Source: Gemmatimonadota bacterium (GTDB lineage: Bacteria; JAAXHH01). Taken from it: 64,000 bases of DNA. The stretch lies in assembly GCA_026705925.1 (NCBI GenBank), contig JAPOZT010000001.1, positions 20,177-84,176 of the forward strand, given 5' to 3'. The notes beneath the pieces are model-generated. The model did no database searches, was not told the DNA's origin, and saw only the letters and a list, made by a program, of their open reading frames with translations. Both the position numbers and the translations under genes were made by a program. Shown in pieces: positions 59,677 through 64,000 of the stretch (position 1 is its first letter; every line of letters begins with the position of its first letter).

Positions 59677-61560
59677 TCAGTGGTGTTTGCCATTCTTCGT
59701 CACTTCGAATTCAACGGTGCCGCTTTCCGTAATCACGGTGAAATCGGTATTCCCGTAATCGTAAGTCGTACCTAACGACATCCAACATACGTTGTTGGAC
59801 CACGCGGCGAGAGACATTACATCTTTCACCTCTTCATACTTGACCACTCCGCAAAGTGAATGCGTGACCAGGCTGGCGGACTCCGCAACGGTCTTGTCCA
59901 GTACGAGTTTGATCTCACCGGAAACGGTTCGCAGTCTGCATTTCCCATTCCGGTTATGATCAGGCTGGTACAACCGGGTTTTCCCATACCGATTGTAAAT
60001 CGACACGTCTCCCGATACGTCGCGAACATCCAATTCTATACATCCGATATCGATGTCCACACCTCCCTTGATGGATTCCATCTTCCCTTCCACCTGATAG
60101 GGATATCGTCGTAACATGCCGTGGTCCAGGCTGGTCCCTCCCCCGCCATATCCATACGTACGCTGGAACACTCGCCCACCAATGCGCTGTATTTCTGTAA
60201 AATCGCTGTTCAAAAGGTAGACATCCTTCGTGACCCCATTTATCTGGCATGATCGGCAATCATACGTTACTAACGAACCATTCAGCCCTTCCACGTTTAT
60301 CGGACCGGCCCTGAATACTGAAATCGTCACGTTTTCGGGTACCGATATGGACAGATGACAATACGTGGCATAGCCGAAGACCCGTTCCGGATCGGTACGA
60401 ACAGCACTGAATATGCGCTCAACATTTTCTGACAGTGCCGACCTCGGCATTTCTATGGATCGCACGTCTGACGCGTGTATGGTGACGCTTAGCGATTTCC
60501 CCAGACTGTGCTCTATTGGTTTCTGCAGGGGTAGAAATGCATGGACTTCATGTTGCAGTTCCGGAAACACGTCAACCGGCCGGACACCGCCAACATTGTC
60601 CCACCGGACACGGTCGTTCATCAGGTCACTCTTCCAATGTTCGCTGATCGGCGCCGTATGGGCGACGTTTTCAGATCCGTTCGGGGAACTAATCCCCAGA
60701 AACAACGCTCCTTCGTGGGGTCCTGTTTCCAGGTAGTTGTCGACCTGGTCATGGGAGATATGTAAGGCACTGAGGTTACTTTGCGCTTCTTCCTCCGTCA
60801 GCCCCAACGCGATTTTCGATCCTTCAATCTCAACCTGATCACCATCGGCCTGTTTAATCTCGAGTTCCGTATTCACGCCGCAATAGAGCACGATGTTTTC
60901 CACGTCTCCCATATCGATTGTTTCTTCAAAATCTTCTCTGGCGATCTTGCAGACTACATCCTGGACATCTTCGGTGACATCGATCTGGCTCATGGCAATG
61001 GTCTCCTGTTCCTGGGGCGACAAGGCGTTTTTCAATCGTATTCGAGATTGATACAGCCGACCTCTTGCCGTGGATTCCGGAATGTCCAGGAAGGCGGCGA
61101 TTTCTTTCAGTGAAAAGCCCGTGTAGTAATAAAGATTGACTACCTGACGATAGTGTTCGGGCAGTCTCTCGACTTCATCCCAGAGCTCGAGGCTTTCGAT
61201 GTAATCCTGATGGTTCTGAGCCGCCAAAGGATATTCGTCGCGTATGTGTTCGGCATGCGGATCTACACGGACCAGGCGGCTGGCTCTCTTCCGACGGCTC
61301 CATTCCTTGCATCGGTTGACGACGATTCTGTGCAGCCAGCTGCCGAAGATGGCAGGATCCTTCAACTGCGACAGCTTGCAGTAGGCGGCCACAAAGGCAT
61401 CTTGTACTACGTCCTCTGCGTCTGTTCTGTCACGAAGGAAACCCATGGCCACGGCGAATGCGGCGTTTTGATATCGCCGGACCAGTGGCTCGAAGGCGTC
61501 GGTGTTTCCTTGCAGGCACAGGTGGATGTTGTACGTATCGTCCTGTGAGAAAGTCGTCAT
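59677..61560 (-). CDS. ECF sigma factor with ~430-residue DUF4097-like C-terminal extension
   Basis: The first ~185 residues are a complete ECF sigma factor. Region 2 holds DAEDVVQDAFVAAY and SWLHRIVVNRC; region 4 holds YRQVVNLYYYTGFSLKEIAAFLDIPESTARGRLYQSR. The chain then continues without a stop for about 430 residues of beta-rich sequence, ending in repeats like VRDVSGDVSIYNRYGKTRL and LRTVSGEIKLVLDKT that resemble the DUF4097 putative-adhesin beta-helix. There is no membrane segment and no anti-sigma gene beside it. The extension may regulate the sigma domain in cis. An internal ATG near residue 191 could also give the C-terminal part alone. Confidence 0.85.
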   Translation of the reverse strand: MTTFSQDDTYNIHLCLQGNTDAFEPLVRRYQNAAFAVAMGFLRDRTDAEDVVQDAFVAAYCKLSQLKDPAIFGSWLHRIVVNRCKEWSRRKRASRLVRVDPHAEHIRDEYPLAAQNHQDYIESLELWDEVERLPEHYRQVVNLYYYTGFSLKEIAAFLDIPESTARGRLYQSRIRLKNALSPQEQETIAMSQIDVTEDVQDVVCKIAREDFEETIDMGDVENIVLYCGVNTELEIKQADGDQVEIEGSKIALGLTEEEAQSNLSALHISHDQVDNYLETGPHEGALFLGISSPNGSENVAHTAPISEHWKSDLMNDRVRWDNVGGVRPVDVFPELQHEVHAFLPLQKPIEHSLGKSLSVTIHASDVRSIEMPRSALSENVERIFSAVRTDPERVFGYATYCHLSISVPENVTISVFRAGPINVEGLNGSLVTYDCRSCQINGVTKDVYLLNSDFTEIQRIGGRVFQRTYGYGGGGTSLDHGMLRRYPYQVEGKMESIKGGVDIDIGCIELDVRDVSGDVSIYNRYGKTRLYQPDHNRNGKCRLRTVSGEIKLVLDKTVAESASLVTHSLCGVVKYEEVKDVMSLAAWSNNVCWMSLGTTYDYGNTDFTVITESGTVEFEVTKNGKHH

Positions 61561-61845
61561 TTAGTCCACTCGTGGGATCGTCTAAAGCGTATCGTTACGT
61601 ATTGTAGGACGACTTAGCGACCTAAAACATCAAAAACAAAATGGTGCAGACGTGTCATGTAGCTGAATCGAAACATATAAATCGACGACCGGGTTTCCAC
61701 GGGTAAATAGCGCCTACCCCCTCCCACCCAATCATTGACACCGCCCCCATATCCCCTATATTCCTTATTAGAAGTATTACATATATAGTGGAAGCATGGT
61801 TTGAACCTGGCGTCACTCGATTTTCAACCTGAACGGGAGTAGTCC
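61561..61845. other. Divergent spacer upstream of the sigma factor and redoxin genes
   Basis: A 285-base AT-rich spacer between the sigma factor gene (minus) and a redoxin gene (plus). A consensus promoter drives the plus-strand gene. No clear promoter is visible for the sigma factor, which may rely on an ECF-type sequence I cannot identify. Confidence 0.4.
61735..61762 (+). promoter_or_regulatory. Promoter of the CxxC redoxin gene
   Basis: Perfect TTGACA and TATATT separated by 16 bases. The ATG lies about 80 bases downstream. Confidence 0.7.
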
Positions 61846-62340
61846 ATGGCGTTTCTTGAAGCCGGGCTCGCGGCCCCGGAAGTCGCGCTGGAAGACGCGG
61901 ACGGCAATTCGACGTCGCTGGCCGATCAGGCGAACGGCGGCTGGATGCTGGCGGTCTTCTACAAGGTGGGCTGCGGGACCTGCAAGTTCAGCGCTCCTTA
62001 TTTCGAGAAGATCCACCAGGCCTACGCCGGCAACGGTGGATTCCGGGTACTCGGCGTCTCGCAGGACACGCCGGAGGACACGCGGGCGTTCATGGACGAG
62101 CACGACGCGTCCTTTCCGAACGTGTACGACACGACCCACTGGGCTTCATCGGACTTCGGCCTGACGAACGTGCCGACGTGGTTTCTCATGGATGAGGGCG
62201 GCGGCATTCTCGACAGCAACACGGGCTTCTGCCGGACCGACCTGAACGACCTTTCGAAGACCATCGCGGGACATCTCGACGAGGAGGCCGTGGTCATCTC
62301 GCCGGGGGACGACGGCGCGCCCGAAATGAAACCTGGATGA
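61846..62340 (+). CDS. TlpA/peroxiredoxin-like protein with CxxC site
   Basis: A 164-residue thioredoxin-fold protein of AhpC/TlpA type. After an N-terminal strand region (APEVALEDADGNSTSLAD) comes VFYKVGCGTCKFSAPYFEKI with the C-G-T-C active site, then the typical GFRVLGVSQDTPEDTRAFM and the cis-proline region LTNVPTWFLMDEGG. No signal peptide is visible, so it is probably cytosolic, acting as a thiol reductase or peroxiredoxin-like reductase. GGGAG precedes the ATG by about six bases. Confidence 0.85.
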   Translation: MAFLEAGLAAPEVALEDADGNSTSLADQANGGWMLAVFYKVGCGTCKFSAPYFEKIHQAYAGNGGFRVLGVSQDTPEDTRAFMDEHDASFPNVYDTTHWASSDFGLTNVPTWFLMDEGGGILDSNTGFCRTDLNDLSKTIAGHLDEEAVVISPGDDGAPEMKPG

Positions 62341-62353
62341 GGCTCGAAACAAC

Positions 62354-62370
62354 CGGTCGGGCCTCGACCG
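62354..62370 (+). terminator. Hairpin after the redoxin gene
   Basis: CGGTCG and CGACCG pair around a five-base loop just after the stop codon. There is no U-tract, so termination is uncertain. Confidence 0.25.
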
Positions 62371-62527
62371 TAACCCGGATAACGAACAGCAAGTAAAGTA
62401 GAGCAAGTCAAGTACCTGACATCCATGGCGGCCGCTTCGGCGCGGAACGATGGTTCACGGCGCCGGAGGGTCGCTTTTTCTTCCTGTAGCGCGCGGGTCG
62501 CGCCTTTGAATCGGCAGATCGGATTTC

Positions 62528-63601
62528 ATGCCGACCGAGCCCGCGCCGGAACTACCAGGACCCATGAGCGAAACGACCACATCCCACGTGCCCAAGCCCC
62601 CGTGGCTCAAGGTGCGACTGAAGCAGGGGCCGAACTTCCAGGAATTGAAGCGGCTGGTGGGGGACAACCGGCTCCACACGATCTGCGAGAGCGCCCAGTG
62701 TCCCAACATCTGGGAATGCTGGGAGCAGCGCACCGCCACCTTCATGATCCTGGGCGATATCTGCACGCGCAGCTGCGGGTTCTGCGCGGTGAAGACGGGC
62801 CGGCCGGACCAGGGGCTGGACTGGGACGAGCCCGAGCGCGTGGCCGGGGCCGTGGAGAAGCTGGGCCTGCGGTTCGCCGTGATCACGTCGGTGAACCGGG
62901 ACGAACGGACCGACGGCGGCGCGCCGATCTTCGCCGAGACGATCCGGGCCATCCGACGCAGGTGCCCGGGCGTTGGCGTGGAGGTGCTCATCCCCGATTT
63001 CAAGGGATCGGAAACGGCGCTCCAGACCGTGCTCGACGCCCGTCCCGACCTGCTGAACCACAACCTGGAGACGGTGCCGGATCTGTACCGGACCGTGCGG
63101 CCCCAGGCGCGGTACGACCAGTCGCTGGAACTGCTCGAGCGCGCGAAAGCCCGGGGCGCGAAGACCAAGACGGGCATCATGGTGGGGCTCGGCGAGACCG
63201 ACGATGCCGTCCATGCCCTGATGCGCGACGTGGCCGCGGTGAACTGCGACATTCTCACGGTGGGACAGTACCTGCAACCGACGAAGAAGCATCTGCCGGT
63301 GCAAAAGCACTATCATCCGGACGAGTTCGCCCGGTTCAAGCAGGCGGGCGAGGCGTACGGCATCCCGCACGTGGAGTCCGGCCCCCTGGTCCGCAGCTCC
63401 TACCACGCGGCCGACCAGGCGGACAGCGTGGGGGGCGGGCAGGCCGCGAATGGGAATGGCGCGGCCTCGGGCGACGGCAACGGTGCACACGCCGCGAACG
63501 GCAACGGCGCGCACACATCGATCGACCAGGGCGCGACCCCCGGCAACGGCCAGGACGCGGCCCCGGACAACGGGCTGCTGACCATAGAACCGGCCACGTA
63601 G
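62528..63601 (+). CDS. lipA: Lipoyl synthase LipA with low-complexity tail
   Basis: The 357-residue radical-SAM enzyme has both cluster motifs. [13 protein letters not shown] provides the auxiliary 4Fe-4S ligands; CTRSCGFC is the radical-SAM CX3CX2C motif. LVRSSYHA near 290 includes the final conserved serine region. LipA inserts two sulfurs into octanoyl chains on lipoate-dependent enzymes. After residue ~298 a ~60-residue tail follows of repeated Gly/Asn/Ala units ([13 protein letters not shown]), unlike other LipA proteins. The start at 62528 is tentative; ATG at 62564 is possible. No lipB is next to it. Confidence 0.95.
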   Translation: MPTEPAPELPGPMSETTTSHVPKPPWLKVRLKQGPNFQELKRLVGDNRLHTICESAQCPNIWECWEQRTATFMILGDICTRSCGFCAVKTGRPDQGLDWDEPERVAGAVEKLGLRFAVITSVNRDERTDGGAPIFAETIRAIRRRCPGVGVEVLIPDFKGSETALQTVLDARPDLLNHNLETVPDLYRTVRPQARYDQSLELLERAKARGAKTKTGIMVGLGETDDAVHALMRDVAAVNCDILTVGQYLQPTKKHLPVQKHYHPDEFARFKQAGEAYGIPHVESGPLVRSSYHAADQADSVGGGQAANGNGAASGDGNGAHAANGNGAHTSIDQGATPGNGQDAAPDNGLLTIEPAT

Positions 63602-63753
63602 TCCCGAGCCTGAGCCGGCCCGGAACGAGTCGGCGGCCGACTCCGTAACCCGAGCCCGAACCACCCCGAAATCCGGCCACTTGAAGCCGTCTCATCGGGC
63701 TCCGTCTCAGGCTCCGAATCAGCCCCCGAAACCGTTTGTTAAACGCACGTTTG

Positions 63754-63788
63754 GTCAACAGGAATTAAAAATAAAGAAACCTGTTGAC
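63754..63788. promoter_or_regulatory. Nine-base inverted repeat around a UP-element-like tract
   Basis: GTCAACAGG (63754-63762) and CCTGTTGAC (63780-63788) are perfect inverted copies around 17 A/T-rich bases. The right arm covers the -35 hexamer of the rRNA promoter. Confidence 0.7.
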
Positions 63789-63812
63789 TTCGCTTGACCG
63801 GCTGTGTATCTT
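63784..63812 (+). promoter_or_regulatory. Promoter of the rRNA operon
   Basis: TTGACT and TATCTT with a 17-base spacer, immediately downstream of an AT-rich tract resembling an UP element, about 130 bases before the 16S gene. A GC-rich stretch follows the -10, resembling a discriminator. Confidence 0.7.
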
Positions 63813-63940
63813 GCGCGGGTTGCGGTAAGTTTACGCTCTTTGAAAACATGGCAGCGTGCATGTCCTTAAGTCGTCTGACAAGGCTCTCCGGATCCGTCCG
63901 GGGAGTTCACAGCAGATGCAATTCCAGATTGAACTTCTCT

Positions 63941-64000
<60 letters not shown>

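Larger units (their letters stand above)
63602..63940. other. rRNA operon leader region
   Basis: This 339-base region begins with a hairpin after lipA (63625-63646, AGTCGG/CCGACT core, no U-run). It then holds the rRNA promoter with an upstream AT-rich tract and, near 63834-63848, CTCTTTGAAAAC, resembling the boxA-type antitermination leader upstream of 16S rRNA genes. Confidence 0.65.

Noticed and set aside
62425..63648. 407-codon plus-strand frame overlapping lipA
   Set aside because: It is a second frame of lipA; only the 62528-63601 frame has the radical-SAM motifs.

Overview
This 64 kb window spans a chromosomal replication origin of a high-GC, diderm, probably uncultivated bacterium. 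The origin is recognisable from dnaA-dnaN-recF-dciA-gyrB-gyrA running leftwards and rpmH-rnpA-yidD-yidC-mnmE-mnmG-rsmG running rightwards. Between dnaN and dnaA lies an AT-rich spacer carrying four perfect DnaA boxes. Two identical parS-type palindromes flank mnmG. The window ends in the first ~60 bases of a 16S rRNA gene. A diderm envelope is inferred from a beta-barrel autotransporter-like protein, a TonB-type C-terminal domain, a Ccm cytochrome c maturation cluster and many exported proteins. The lineage cannot be fixed from sequence reading alone. The amino-group-carrier (LysW) lysine pathway, the Cys-type CcmE and the sigma factor with a long C-terminal extension suggest a deep FCB-like or Latescibacterota/Poribacteria-like lineage, but this is a guess.

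Layout. 1-1.0 kb: end of an EcfT-like transporter gene and truA. 1.1-6.8 kb (minus): a cytochrome c maturation cluster (ccmE, two CcmI-like membrane proteins, ccmA, ccmB, ccmC, a ccmD-like gene) ending in a TrmJ-type methyltransferase. 7.1-10.0 kb (plus): MoxR ATPase, CoxE-like VWA protein and DUF4159 protein. 10.1-17.6 kb: a 1539-residue Calx-beta/autotransporter-like surface protein and a one-polypeptide two-component system, separated by an AT-rich spacer; possibly acquired. 17.6-25.4 kb (minus): the LysW lysine operon, with hisS inside it and, after lysW, a tiny Lys/His-rich ORF followed by an intrinsic terminator. 25.4-42.4 kb: origin-proximal replication, RNA-processing and tRNA-modification genes. 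42.6-58.3 kb (minus): two moeA paralogues, an exported aminopeptidase P, argJ, carB, a TPR/zinc-protease-like protein, comEC, two small membrane-anchored coiled-coil proteins and a LolD/MacB-type ATPase. 58.6-64 kb: a cysteine-less redoxin/TonB fusion, an ECF sigma factor fused to a DUF4097-like domain, a CxxC redoxin, lipA and the rRNA promoter.

How the genes work together. LysW carries alpha-aminoadipate while LysX, LysZ, LysY, LysJ and LysK build and release lysine. ArgJ and carB serve a separate arginine route. The arrangement lysW - Lys/His-rich mini-ORF - terminator - lysX2-lysX-lysY-hisS-lysZ-lysJ-lysK looks like a leader-peptide attenuator tuned to lysine and histidine supply. It is the most interesting regulatory candidate here, together with a colinear LysX paralogue that has lost several ATP/Mg-binding residues. 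Six promoters share the unusual -10 hexamer TATATT. Many housekeeping proteins carry degenerate low-complexity tails or linkers.
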